Positions 52,247-60,671 of a DNA stretch of 64,000 nucleotides are shown here, piece by piece (positions within the stretch are counted from its first letter, which is position 1; each line of letters begins with the position of its first letter). The notes under the pieces were generated by a model that was given only the letters and a program-made list of their open reading frames with translations, was not told the origin of the DNA and did not search any database. The stretch is from Paractinoplanes bogorensis. Its GTDB lineage: Bacteria; Actinomycetota; Actinomycetes; Mycobacteriales; Micromonosporaceae. The DNA lies in the NCBI RefSeq assembly GCF_018829635.1, contig NZ_JAHKKG010000007.1, positions 248,001-312,000 on the forward strand, read 5' to 3'. Made by a program: the position numbers and the translations under genes.

Positions 52247-52884
52247 TGAGTTGGGGTCAGATCGCGGCTCTGGCCGGGCTCGGCGCCTTTCACGGCCTGA
52301 ACCCGGCCATGGGCTGGCTCTTCGCGGTGGCCCGGGGCATGCAGGAGCGTTCCCGTACGGTCCTGTTGCGCTCGCTTCCGCCCATCGCCCTGGGTCATCT
52401 GGCCTCGGTCGCCATCGTGGCCGCGGTCGTCTCGGCCACGTCCTCGATCGTGGCCGCCAACATCGTCGGCATCGTGGGCGGCTCGGTGCTGGTCGCGTTC
52501 GGCCTGTGGCGCCTGCTCTCGGAACGCCACTTCCGCTGGGCCGGCATGCGCCTGTCGAACACGCAGCTGATCGGCTGGAGCTTCCTGATGTCGTCGGCCC
52601 ACGGCGCGGGCCTGATGTTGCTGCCGGTCCTGGCGACCACGCCCATGCCGGCCTCCGAGCATTCCGGGCATCTCGCCTCGCTGGGCCCCATGGCCGCCTT
52701 GGAAGGTGTGTTCGCCTCCGGCATCCACACGGTCGCGATGTTCACTGCGATGGCGATCTGTGCCGTGCTCGTCTACGAATACGTCGGCCTGAACATCCTG
52801 CGCCGGGCCTGGTTCAACGTGGACAAACTGTGGGCCGGCGTGATGGTCGGCGCCGGAGCCCTGACCATCGCCCTTACGGTGTAG
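52246..52884 (+). CDS. Polytopic membrane protein linked to the SBP56-family gene
   Basis: A 212-residue protein from ATG 52246; its start shares one base with the upstream stop, so translation is coupled. Five to six membrane helices are visible. Conserved-looking His residues sit in or near helices: GAFHGLNPAMGWLF, ALGHLASVAIV and SSAHGAGLMLLP. The pattern resembles NicO/UreH-type metal transporters, which keep HG motifs in the first helix, but the classical HX4DH is absent. A link to copper or sulfur chemistry of its partner is inferred. Confidence 0.75.
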   Translation: MSWGQIAALAGLGAFHGLNPAMGWLFAVARGMQERSRTVLLRSLPPIALGHLASVAIVAAVVSATSSIVAANIVGIVGGSVLVAFGLWRLLSERHFRWAGMRLSNTQLIGWSFLMSSAHGAGLMLLPVLATTPMPASEHSGHLASLGPMAALEGVFASGIHTVAMFTAMAICAVLVYEYVGLNILRRAWFNVDKLWAGVMVGAGALTIALTV

Positions 52885-52887
52885 GCG

Positions 52888-53769
52888 ATGACTTCCGGCC
52901 TCCACGAATTCCGTCCCGATCACGACGGCGACGCCCTCGCCGCCCTGCTGACCGCCGCGCGCGGCTTTTCCGACGTGGCGGCGATGATGCGCCGGGACGC
53001 CGGCCTCGACGACTTCCGTGCTCTCATCGCCGACGACGGCAGCGCCTACGCCCGTACGTTCCGTCAGCCCTGGTTCACGCCCGGCCTCTACGGCACAGGC
53101 GTAACCGTCCACCCTTCGGCTCGGCGACGGGGAACCGGCACCGCGTTGCTGGCCGCCATCACCGAGACTGCCCGCACACTGGGCGCCACCGCACAGATCG
53201 GCACCGTCCCCTCCGAAGGCCGGCCGGAGGCGCTGGCGTTCGCACTGAGCCGAGGCTTCGCCGTAGACCGACACATGACCAGGTCAGTCGTAGACCCGAC
53301 CTCGATCAACCCGGCCCTGCTGACAGCGCCGCCACCTTTCGGCATCAAGATTCGTTCGCTGGACGACTTAGGCGACACCGACGAGAACCGCCGAGCACTG
53401 TGGACCATCTGCGAGCGGATAGCCGCCGACTTCCCGAACGAACGCCGGCAGCCCCGCACATACGAACAGTTCGGGCCTTTCCACGCGGCCGGGACGTTCG
53501 TGGCCCTGGATGGCACGACGTGGGCCGGCGCGGCCACGGTCGGGCCCACGTTCTACCACCACTTCACCGGGGTGGATCGGGCTTACCGGGGCCGGGGAAT
53601 CGCCACGGCGTTGCGGCGAGCCACGATCAATTACGCGCTCGCCGTCGGCGCCCCAACCCTGGAAACCCACAACGACTCCACGAACGCCCCGATGCTCGCG
53701 ATCAACCGAGCATTCGGCTACCACACCAAGCCCGGCATAACCGACGTATACCGGGTCATCAGCCCCTGA
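52888..53769 (+). CDS. Double-GNAT domain N-acetyltransferase
   Basis: A 293-residue protein three bases after the membrane protein gene. Two GNAT folds lie in tandem: the first has VTVHPSARRRGTGTALLAAI (acetyl-CoA-binding motif A), the second has VDRAYRGRGIATALRRATINYA plus ETHNDSTNAPMLAINRAFGY. The second copy matches motif A and the NxxM/N-x-A pattern best, so it is probably the active one. Acceptor unknown; relatives of this shape modify aminoglycosides or small amines. It is the last gene before the gene-poor region. Confidence 0.9.
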   Translation: MTSGLHEFRPDHDGDALAALLTAARGFSDVAAMMRRDAGLDDFRALIADDGSAYARTFRQPWFTPGLYGTGVTVHPSARRRGTGTALLAAITETARTLGATAQIGTVPSEGRPEALAFALSRGFAVDRHMTRSVVDPTSINPALLTAPPPFGIKIRSLDDLGDTDENRRALWTICERIAADFPNERRQPRTYEQFGPFHAAGTFVALDGTTWAGAATVGPTFYHHFTGVDRAYRGRGIATALRRATINYALAVGAPTLETHNDSTNAPMLAINRAFGYHTKPGITDVYRVISP

Positions 53770-53929
53770 TCGCGTTGGCCGGAGCGCCCTCCATGTTCGC
53801 CATCCTGCGCCCGGGGATCCGTATTCTCGCCGAGCGGCTCGTCCCGGCGCCGGCGGTGTCGGGGGCGGACCGGCCGTTCGTGTCGCGGGACCATTCGCGC
53901 GCAGCTCGACCTGTCCAGGAGTCCGGTTC

Positions 53930-54240
53930 TGACCGCGGGCGTAGCTCTCACCGGCTTCAGCAGGGCCGAGGCCGAGTAGATCTATGGGCAGGCGGGCCTT
54001 CTGATCCACTACGGCTCGGACATCGCCGACCAGGTGAACGCCATGTCGACCATCGCCGCCGGGGGAACCCGCCCGACGCCCCGTTCCGTCCCGGCGACGA
54101 GGTCCGCCTGGCGGGCGCGACGCCCGAGGCGCCGGCCACCGCGGACGAGAAATGCTCCGCTCATCGTCCGCCACGTGAGCCGAAGCCCGATGGTCACCGT
54201 CCAGTCCGACCTGGCCGGTTGGTAACCGTGCCGGCCACCG
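53930..54240 (+). pseudogene. Degraded coding fragment of unknown origin
   Basis: One frame reads GVALTGFSRAEAE, a TAG stop, then IYGQAGLLIHYGSDIADQVN and AMSTIAAGG. Within a run of five G at about 54060 the sense passes to another frame, NPPDAPFRPGDEVRLAGATPE. Both pieces have protein-like composition, and the joined reading is interrupted by one stop and one frameshift. No family was recognised. The rest of 53770-53930 holds nothing I can support. Confidence 0.4.
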
Positions 54241-54301
54241 ACCTGGAGCCTTCTCCCAGCTGAGCAACGCCGCAGCCACCCATGCGGTCGCCCGGTCCGC
54301 G

Positions 54302-54803
54302 GCAGCACTCAGCTCGCGGCGGCGCCCGGCTCTTGACGGCGCTCAGCCCGCGACGGCGCTCAGCCCGCGAGAGCGCTCGGCTTGCGACGGCGTTCGGCTG
54401 GTGTCGGCGCGTGCTCGTGGCGGTGTCCGGCTCGTGGCGGTGTCCGGCTTGCGGCGGCGTTCGGCTCGTGTCGGCGCGTGCTCGTGGCGGTGTCCGGCTT
54501 GCGGCGGCGTTCGGCTCGTGTCGGCGCGTGCTCGTGGCGGTGTCCGGCTTGCGGCGGTGTCCGGCTTGCGGCGGCGTTCGGCTCGTGTCGGCGCGTGCTC
54601 GTGGCGGTGTCCGGCTCGTGACGGTGCTCGGCTCGTGACGGTGCTCGGCCCGTGTCGGTGCTCGGCCCGTGTCGGCGCTCGGCCTGCGACGGCGCTCGGC
54701 CCGTGTCGGCGCGTGCTCGCGGCGGCGCCCGGCCTGTGACGGCGCGCGCTCGGGGCGGTGTTCAGCTGGAGACTGCGCCCGGCCCGGGGCGGCGCACGCC
54801 TGT
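54302..54803. repeat. 17-bp minisatellite, about 29-30 degenerate copies
   Basis: Consecutive 17-base (sometimes 16-base) units fill this stretch, for example GGCGGTGTCCGGCTTGC, GGCGGCGTTCGGCTCGT and GTCGGCGCGTGCTCGT. These three form a 50-base higher-order unit repeated three to four times between about 54420 and 54610. Flanking units are more diverged. Reading frames on both strands are open through it only because of the repeat. There are no spacers, so it is not a CRISPR array. Confidence 0.9.
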
Positions 54804-54924
54804 TTGTGTCGACGTCCATTTCGTGGCGCTGGACGGCGTGACGGGCGCGACCGCCCCGGCGCGGACATGGCGGTCGAGCCGGGACGGTCGCGGGTCATGC
54901 TGCGCGGAACGCAGCGGTGGGCGG

Positions 54925-55596
54925 TCAGGCGGCCGGGGTGCTCCACATGGCGGTGAAGGCGGCCGCCTCGCCGGCCAGCCAGGTTTCGATGTCGGCGGGC
55001 TTGGCCGAGGTGTCGAGGCGGTGGACCTCGCCCCGGCGCAGGTCGACCAGGATCGGCTCGGCGTTGGGGAGGATCTGGTCCATGTGGCGGGCCATCAGGT
55101 GCAGCATGGCCGTCACGGTCTCGGGCGTCGGCGGCGCCTCGTCGAAGTGCAGGCGGACGGCCTCGCGCCGGCCGTCGTCGTACTTGAGGCCGAAGTGGGG
55201 GTTGATCTTCACGACCAGCGGGCCCACCGAGGCCAGCGCGTCGCGGGTCTGGGCCAGGCCGACCAGTTCGGGGTCGCCCAGGGACGCCAGGTAGGTCTTG
55301 GCGCCGGTGCTGACCGACCCGTAGAGCGGCTTCCACCGCTCCTTCACCAGGTCGACCACACCGGACAGATAGCTGCCGCCGGTGCGGAACGCGATGTCGG
55401 CCTTGAGAGCCTTGACGAGCTGACCGTGCGGGTTGAAGCCGGACCGCCGCTCACGCGCACGACGCAGCCCGCCGACGAACGTGGCCTTGGCCGGGCCGGT
55501 GCGCGTCACGTAGCGGGTGAAGCCGAGCATGGTCGCGTAGGGCGGGAGGACGGGCACGGGGTTGGTCGAGGGAACGCTCAGAACGGGCGCGGTCAC
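54925..55596 (-). CDS. Conserved-looking protein of unknown function
   Basis: A 223-residue soluble protein from ATG 55596, with GGAGAT upstream. Sequence features include an N-terminal basic region with RARERRSGFNPHGQLVKALKADI, and a C-terminal alpha/beta part with VVKINPHFGLKYDDGRREAVRLHFDEAPPTPETVTAMLHLMARHMD. No signal or membrane segment. I do not recognise a family. It is divergent from the WGR-like gene, with 191 bases between, and its end lies 120 bases from the minisatellite. Confidence 0.75.
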   Translation of the reverse strand: MTAPVLSVPSTNPVPVLPPYATMLGFTRYVTRTGPAKATFVGGLRRARERRSGFNPHGQLVKALKADIAFRTGGSYLSGVVDLVKERWKPLYGSVSTGAKTYLASLGDPELVGLAQTRDALASVGPLVVKINPHFGLKYDDGRREAVRLHFDEAPPTPETVTAMLHLMARHMDQILPNAEPILVDLRRGEVHRLDTSAKPADIETWLAGEAAAFTAMWSTPAA

Positions 55597-55787
55597 GTCG
55601 ATCTCCTAACTGGCCCTGACAAGATCAACAGCGCACTCGACACGCCGAAGATCAGCAGCTCACAGGCCCTGATTCGTACATACATTCTAATCGACGGGTA
55701 CGACATTCCCAACCTCGCAGCCGCGTACTCGTTGCTGTCGCGTCCGCGCGAATCCGACAACCGGGCGGGGCCGCCTATCGTGGCCTG

Positions 55788-56711
55788 GTGACCGACTGGC
55801 GGAGGTTCGAAAAGGGTGCGGAGTACTTCTCGATCCGTCGGGAGGGGATCCGCTGCTTCCTGCGCTGGGGCGCGGACGGCACGAAGCGGGGCGGCTCGCT
55901 GCGGATGACCTGTGACGACGAGCAGCACGCCGAACGACACATGGCCGGCAAGATCCGCGAGCGGCTGCGCAAGGGCTTCGTGGAGGTGGCCGGGCAGCCG
56001 GCGCCGACCGGTGACCCCGAGGCGCTGGTGGCCGAGACCATCGGCGTCGCGCCGCTCGGGGCGTTTCGCCCGGTCCCCGGCTATCCGGACGTGGTCTGCC
56101 ACGAGATGACCTTTGCGGCCTCGCCCGGCCGGGGGTTCTACCGCTACCTCGTGCTGCGTGACGCCGGCCGCAGCGCCATCAGCTTCAACGTCCGCGAGAC
56201 CACCCATGATCCGATCGCGGTCGCCGCGTTCCTCGACCTTCTCGTGACCGTACGGGAGCCGCCCTTCGACGGCCGTTCGCACGCGAAGCTGCCCCTGCCC
56301 GAGCCGGTCGGGGAATTCACCCACGCGCTGCTGTGCTCACCCGCGCTGGCCCAGATGGCCGACGCCTACCCGGCGATCAGCGCGCGGGTCGCCGGCGCCT
56401 TCCCGATCCATGACTGCGAGATCGGCGACGACGATACCGAGGTGCTGGTTGACGCACGTATCCACGGGCACGGCGCACTGAACTACGCCGACTGGGCGCG
56501 CGGCCCGAAGCCGGTGGTTGATCTCCGCCTGATGCGGGAGAAGACCTTCAAGGTGTACGACCAGGGCCGGCTGGACCGGGTCCTGCGTGAACTGCCCGGC
56601 GCCGCCGCGGACGGCTTCGTGGAACTGCGCTCCTACCGCGGCGACGTCCTCCGCCTGACTCCGGCCGACACCGACGCCGCTGAACAGGCGGCAGCCTTCA
56701 TCGTCGCGTAA
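55788..56711 (+). CDS. WGR-like domain protein, function unknown
   Basis: A 307-residue protein from GTG 55788. Residues 5-68 resemble a WGR domain: FEKGAEYFSIRREGIRCFLRWGADGTKRGGS, then a helix ending KIRERLRKGFVEV. WGR domains bind nucleic acid in PARP-type and MolR-type proteins. No catalytic PARP or kinase domain follows; the remaining ~235 residues (including VLVDARIHGHGALNYADWARGPKPVVDLRL) match nothing I know. It might be a nucleic-acid sensor. The gene is convergent with the F420 reductase gene, 22 bases away. Confidence 0.78.
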   Translation: MTDWRRFEKGAEYFSIRREGIRCFLRWGADGTKRGGSLRMTCDDEQHAERHMAGKIRERLRKGFVEVAGQPAPTGDPEALVAETIGVAPLGAFRPVPGYPDVVCHEMTFAASPGRGFYRYLVLRDAGRSAISFNVRETTHDPIAVAAFLDLLVTVREPPFDGRSHAKLPLPEPVGEFTHALLCSPALAQMADAYPAISARVAGAFPIHDCEIGDDDTEVLVDARIHGHGALNYADWARGPKPVVDLRLMREKTFKVYDQGRLDRVLRELPGAAADGFVELRSYRGDVLRLTPADTDAAEQAAAFIVA

Positions 56712-56733
56712 CGGCCGGGCAGATCAGGCCGGC

Positions 56734-57348
56734 TCAGCTTGGTGGCTGGGCGGCCAGGGCGATGTCGAAGCCGCCACCGTTGCGGGCCACGCCCACGAGA
56801 AGGATGCCGGCCCACTCCAGGGCGGAGGTCATCTCCAGCCCGCCCGCGTCGAGGGGGCGCATGTCCAAGCTCGACAGAAACGCTGCCACCCGCGCCCGTG
56901 CCTCGGCACTGTCGCCGGCCAGGAACGCGTCCATCGGTTTGTCCTGGGCCAGGACGCCGCCGAAGATCGTGTTGAAGGCCTTCACGACGTGGGTGCCCGC
57001 AGGCGCGGCGGCGGCGATCTGCTGGGCGATCGAGTTGCCCGGGGTGGTCGCGAGGCCGGTGGCGTCAGCGTTGAACGGGTTGGTGATGTCGACCAGGGTC
57101 TTGCCGGCCAGCGCCTCGCCGTAGGAACGAACGACGTCGACCGCGCCCGCGGAGAGGACGGCGAGGATGACGATGTCGCCCGCCGGTGCCGAACCGTAGG
57201 TGCCCACGGTGGCTCCGATCCGGTCGGCCAGCGACCGGGCGGCAACGGTGTCACGGCTCATGATCTCGACGGTGTGGCCGTGTTTCGCCGCGCGGGTGCC
57301 GATGGCGGTGGCCATGTTTCCCGCGCCGATGATGCTGATCGTGGTCAT
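56734..57348 (-). CDS. NADPH-dependent F420 reductase-like protein
   Basis: A 204-residue Rossmann protein from ATG 57348. The start SIIGAGNMATAIGTRAAKHGHTVEIMSRD holds the GxGxMA nucleotide loop. LVDITNPFNADATG and AFNTIFGGVLAQDKPMDAFLAG are characteristic of the F420-dependent NADP oxidoreductase (Fno/NpdG-like) group. It would pass hydride between F420 and NADP, but some relatives use other partners. Its gene follows the SDR stop by two bases, so both lie in one operon under the divergent TetR regulator. Confidence 0.87.
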   Translation of the reverse strand: MTTISIIGAGNMATAIGTRAAKHGHTVEIMSRDTVAARSLADRIGATVGTYGSAPAGDIVILAVLSAGAVDVVRSYGEALAGKTLVDITNPFNADATGLATTPGNSIAQQIAAAAPAGTHVVKAFNTIFGGVLAQDKPMDAFLAGDSAEARARVAAFLSSLDMRPLDAGGLEMTSALEWAGILLVGVARNGGGFDIALAAQPPS

Positions 57349-57350
57349 GG

Positions 57351-58085
57351 TCAGATCACCGTCGTTCCGCCGTCGACGACCAGTTCCTGGCCGTTGACGT
57401 AGCTCGAATCGTCCGAGGCGAGGAACAACGCGGCGGATGCGATCTCCGCGGGCCGGCCCATCTCGCGGCGGGGGATCACGGACTCGAACTGTGCCTTCAG
57501 GCCGGCGTCCATCACCTCCTCCATGAGCGCGGTGGAGACCTGGCCGGGGGTCAGCACGTTCACCCGGATCTTCCGGTCGCGCAGCTCGGACACCCACACC
57601 CGGGCGAAGGCGGGCAGTACGGCCTTGCTCGCCGCGTACACGCTCCAGTCGGGGTAGCCCCGCAGCGACGCGTTCGAGCCGGTCATGAAGATCGAGCCGC
57701 CGTCGTTGATCAGCGGGAGCGCCTTCTGGACCGTGAACAGCGTGCCGCGTGCGTTCAGCGAGAAGGCGGCGTCGAAATGGGCCGGGGTGATCTCGCCGAG
57801 CTGCCCCTGCTCGCCCGTGCCGGCGCTCGTCCACAGCACGTCGATCGAGCCTTTCTCCTGCTTCACGGTGAAGAACAAGCGGTCCAGGTCGTCGAGGTCG
57901 GCCGAGTCGGCCTGCACGCCGGTCACGTTGCGGCCGATCAGCTGGACGGCGTCGTCCAACGCGTCCTTGCGGCGGCCGGTGATGAAGACGTGGGCTCCCT
58001 CGTCCACGAACAACCTGGCGCCGGCCAGCGCCATGCCACTGGTCGCGCCGGTGATCACGGCGACCTTGCCATCGAGCTTTCCCAC
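57351..58085 (-). CDS. Short-chain dehydrogenase/reductase
   Basis: A 244-residue SDR, best started at GTG 58085, seven bases after GGGGA; GTG 58091 touches that site. The cofactor motif is TGATSGMA in place of the usual TGxxxGIG, a mild deviation. Catalytic residues are present: Ser in MTGSNAS and YAASK. TGRRKD suggests NADP use. It heads an operon with an F420 reductase-like gene and is divergent from a TetR gene, an arrangement typical of substrate-induced detoxification pairs. Confidence 0.92.
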   Translation of the reverse strand: MGKLDGKVAVITGATSGMALAGARLFVDEGAHVFITGRRKDALDDAVQLIGRNVTGVQADSADLDDLDRLFFTVKQEKGSIDVLWTSAGTGEQGQLGEITPAHFDAAFSLNARGTLFTVQKALPLINDGGSIFMTGSNASLRGYPDWSVYAASKAVLPAFARVWVSELRDRKIRVNVLTPGQVSTALMEEVMDAGLKAQFESVIPRREMGRPAEIASAALFLASDDSSYVNGQELVVDGGTTVI

Positions 58086-58100
58086 GAGCACTCCCCATCG

Positions 58101-58126
58101 TTAAGTACACCGAATCGTGTGCCTAA
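58101..58126. promoter_or_regulatory. Candidate TetR operator
   Basis: TTAAGTACAC-CGAATC-GTGTGCCTAA is an inverted repeat with 8 of 10 matching positions per arm, between the SDR start (15 bases away) and the TetR start (58 bases away). Position and symmetry suit a TetR dimer controlling both genes. Confidence 0.5.
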
Positions 58127-58184
58127 GGTAGCGACCGATCAGAGCTATGTAAACCGATCCGTACCGCCGCGTTATGCTGGTCAC

Positions 58185-58778
58185 GTGACGGAGCTGGAGA
58201 AGGGCCCGACCGGGCAGCGCCGGGGCCGGGGCGCGCGGGAGCGCATCATCAGCGCGTCCCAGCAGCTCTTTCGCGACCAGGGCATCAACAGCACCGGCAT
58301 GGACCAGCTCAGCGCGGCCGCCGAGGTGTCCAAACGCACGCTCTACCAGCACTTCGCCGGCAAGGACGAGCTGATCGCCGAGTGCCTGCGCCGCTTCGAC
58401 CCGGGCGTCCTGCCCGAGGTGTTCGAGCGCGCCGACCTCACCCCGCGCGAACGACTGCTCGCCGTGTTCGAGATCCACGCGCCGCTGTGCCCGTTCATCG
58501 CCGCGGCCGTCGAGATCCCCGACCCCGAGCACCCGGCCCGCGTTCTCGCCCGCGACTACAAGCTGGCTTTTGCCGCGCGGCTCGTCGACAGCGCCCGCGA
58601 GGCCGGCGCCGCCGATCCCGAACAGCTCGGCGAACAACTCGCGCTGCTGCTGGACGGCGCCTCGGCCCGCAGCCGCGTGCTCAACACCGAGACGCTGGCC
58701 ACGGCCGCCGCCATCGCCGCCGTCCTGGTCGACAACGCACTGCCGGCCGAGGAGGGCACACGTGCGTCAGTGCGGTGA
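58185..58778 (+). CDS. TetR family transcriptional regulator
   Basis: A 197-residue regulator from GTG 58185. The helix-turn-helix reads ARERIISASQQLFRDQGINSTGMDQLSAAAEVSKRTLYQHFAGKDELIAECL, the standard TetR DNA-binding domain. The remaining ~130 residues form the ligand pocket and dimer helices. It is divergent from the SDR/F420 reductase operon and probably represses it and itself. Its end overlaps the convergent amidase gene by 12 bases. Confidence 0.93.
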   Translation: MTELEKGPTGQRRGRGARERIISASQQLFRDQGINSTGMDQLSAAAEVSKRTLYQHFAGKDELIAECLRRFDPGVLPEVFERADLTPRERLLAVFEIHAPLCPFIAAAVEIPDPEHPARVLARDYKLAFAARLVDSAREAGAADPEQLGEQLALLLDGASARSRVLNTETLATAAAIAAVLVDNALPAEEGTRASVR

Positions 58779-59882
58779 CCGGCCTCGAGAAGATAGTGCG
58801 AGTGCGGTCGCGCCGAGCAGTTCCTCGCCGTACGCCGGGCCGACCAGTTGCAGGCTGACCGGCACCGGGAAGCCGGGCGACCGCACCGGCATCGCCAGCG
58901 CGGGCACCCCGGCCAGGTTGAACAGGGCCGTCAGCTGGGTGAGCGGAAAACCCGCATAGCCGGCCAGCGGCGGCGGCATCGCGGGCAGTGTCGGCAGGGC
59001 CAGAACGTCCACCTCGGACAGCAGGGCCGCGACCTCGGCCTGCCACTTCGCGCGACCGGCCAAAGACGAGGCCACCTCGGCCTGGGTCACCAGGCGACCG
59101 GCGCGCAGGCCGCCCTCGACGAAGTCGCCGACTCCCTCGACGCCCAGCAGCGCGTGGTGAGCCGTCCACAGCTCGTGGACGACGATCGTGCCGAAGGCGT
59201 CGAACGCCGCGTCCCAGCCGGGCAGACGCACCTCGCGAACCGGGATCCCGGTCGAGGCCAGAGCGGCGTCGACCGCGTCCTCGATCGCCGGGTCCACGCC
59301 GTCGATCCGCAACCGCCCGACCACCCGCGCCGGGGCGTCCGCGACGGTGAAGCCGGGCTCGAGCAGACCCATGCCGGTGATGACGCCGGCGACGTCGCGG
59401 GCCAGCGGTCCGACGGTGTCCAGAGTGGGGGCCAGCGGCCATACCCCGGAGGACGGCACGCGTCCAGCCGTCGTCTTCAATCCCACGATCCCGCAGCACG
59501 CGGCCGGAATCCGCACCGATCCACCGGTATCGGTGCCCAGCCCGATGTCCGCCTGACCGGTCGCGACCGCCACCGCACTGCCGCTCGACGACCCACCCGG
59601 AATGAGGTCGGGCGCCAGCGGATTGACCGGCGTCCCGAACACCGCGTTGTCACCGACCGGGCTCACGCACATCTCGGTCAGCGTGGTCTTCCCGACGATG
59701 TGGGCACCGGACGCCCGCACACCGGCCAGGCACAGCGCGTCGGCCGCGGCGGGCAACGCCCGATCCCGTACGGCCGCGGACCCGGCCGTCGTGATCTCGC
59801 CGGCCATGTCGATGGCGTCCTTAACGGCGATCCGGAGGCCTGGGGCAGGCGGAGGGGCGAAGCGCTTGATCCAGATCGTCAC
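58767..59882 (-). CDS. Amidase signature family hydrolase
   Basis: A 371-residue enzyme from GTG 59882. The catalytic Ser-cisSer-Lys triad is visible: Lys in LRIAVKDAID, GGSSSGSAVAVA for the cis-Ser region, and the nucleophile Ser in GTDTGGSVRIPA. It is ~80-100 residues shorter than GatA, with a compact C-terminal part, so it is probably a small-amide hydrolase and not the GatCAB subunit. The ribosome-binding site is weak. It is divergent from the esterase gene, with 48 bases between. Confidence 0.9.
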   Translation of the reverse strand: MTIWIKRFAPPPAPGLRIAVKDAIDMAGEITTAGSAAVRDRALPAAADALCLAGVRASGAHIVGKTTLTEMCVSPVGDNAVFGTPVNPLAPDLIPGGSSSGSAVAVATGQADIGLGTDTGGSVRIPAACCGIVGLKTTAGRVPSSGVWPLAPTLDTVGPLARDVAGVITGMGLLEPGFTVADAPARVVGRLRIDGVDPAIEDAVDAALASTGIPVREVRLPGWDAAFDAFGTIVVHELWTAHHALLGVEGVGDFVEGGLRAGRLVTQAEVASSLAGRAKWQAEVAALLSEVDVLALPTLPAMPPPLAGYAGFPLTQLTALFNLAGVPALAMPVRSPGFPVPVSLQLVGPAYGEELLGATALALSSRGRSPH

Positions 59883-59930
59883 CCCGTCGAACCTACGCGT
59901 GCCGCGGCGGGTCGATGGAAGACTGGGCCG

Positions 59931-60671
59931 ATGGCGCTGATCAACGTTGACTTCTATGCCGAGTCGCTCGATCTCGGCACGTCCATGACCGTTGTGCTGC
60001 CGCAGGAGGGGGACTCGCCGCCGCCGCTGCTCTACCTGCTGCACGGCCTCACCGACGATCACACGGCGTGGACCCGCTACACGTCGATCGAGCGTTACGC
60101 GTACGACCACCAGCTCGCCGTCGTCATGCCGCAGGTGCATCGCAGCTTCTACGCCGACGAGGCGTACGGGATGAAGTTCTGGACCTTCCTGTCCGAGGAA
60201 CTGCCCCGGGTCGTGCACCGGTTCTTCCGGGTCGCCGAGGGGCGCGAGCAGACGTACGTGGCAGGCCTGTCCATGGGTGGCTACGGCGCCCTCAAGTGGG
60301 CGCTGCGGGAGCCGCACCGGTTCGCCGCCGCGGCCAGCCTGTCGGGGGCGGTCGATCTGGCCTGGTTGCAGAAGCACGACGACCGCCCGCACATCCGCGA
60401 GGTGATGGACCGGGTCTTCGCCGGCCGTGACGTGACCGGAACCGGCGACGACCTGTTCCACCTGCTGGAGCGGGCCGACCGGGCCGAACTGCCGCGCCTC
60501 ATGCTCCGCTGCGGCACCGGCGACCACCTGTTCGAGCAGAACGAACGCCTCGTACACGCCTGTGCCCGCGCCGGCATCCCGCTGGACAGCGAGTTCGAGC
60601 CGGGCGGGCACGAGTGGTCGTACTGGGACAGGCACATCCCGCGAGCGCTGGACTTCTTCTTAAAGAGCTAG
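59931..60671 (+). CDS. Esterase D/S-formylglutathione hydrolase-like esterase
   Basis: A 246-residue alpha/beta hydrolase from ATG 59931. LLYLLHGLTDDHTAWTRYTSIERYA gives the oxyanion strand; the nucleophile Ser lies in GLSMGGYGA; the acid is in CGTGDHLFE and the His in PGGHEWSYWD. This pattern matches the esterase family that includes EstA/tributyrin esterases and antigen-85 relatives. No signal peptide, so cytosolic. It is convergent with the PAC2 gene, overlapping by four bases. Confidence 0.92.
   Translation: MALINVDFYAESLDLGTSMTVVLPQEGDSPPPLLYLLHGLTDDHTAWTRYTSIERYAYDHQLAVVMPQVHRSFYADEAYGMKFWTFLSEELPRVVHRFFRVAEGREQTYVAGLSMGGYGALKWALREPHRFAAAASLSGAVDLAWLQKHDDRPHIREVMDRVFAGRDVTGTGDDLFHLLERADRAELPRLMLRCGTGDHLFEQNERLVHACARAGIPLDSEFEPGGHEWSYWDRHIPRALDFFLKS

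Noticed and set aside
54302..54803. Tandem array that could be taken for a CRISPR
   Set aside because: Units are 16-17 bases, directly abutting, and degenerate. There are no unique spacers and no cas genes.
54343..54819. Long Arg/Pro/Thr-rich reading frames through the minisatellite on both strands
   Set aside because: They exist only because the 17-base repeat has no stops in several frames. There is no ribosome-binding site or non-repeat domain.
58767..59882. Amidase as GatA of the GatCAB amidotransferase
   Set aside because: It is ~100 residues too short, and gatB and gatC are absent from the neighbourhood.
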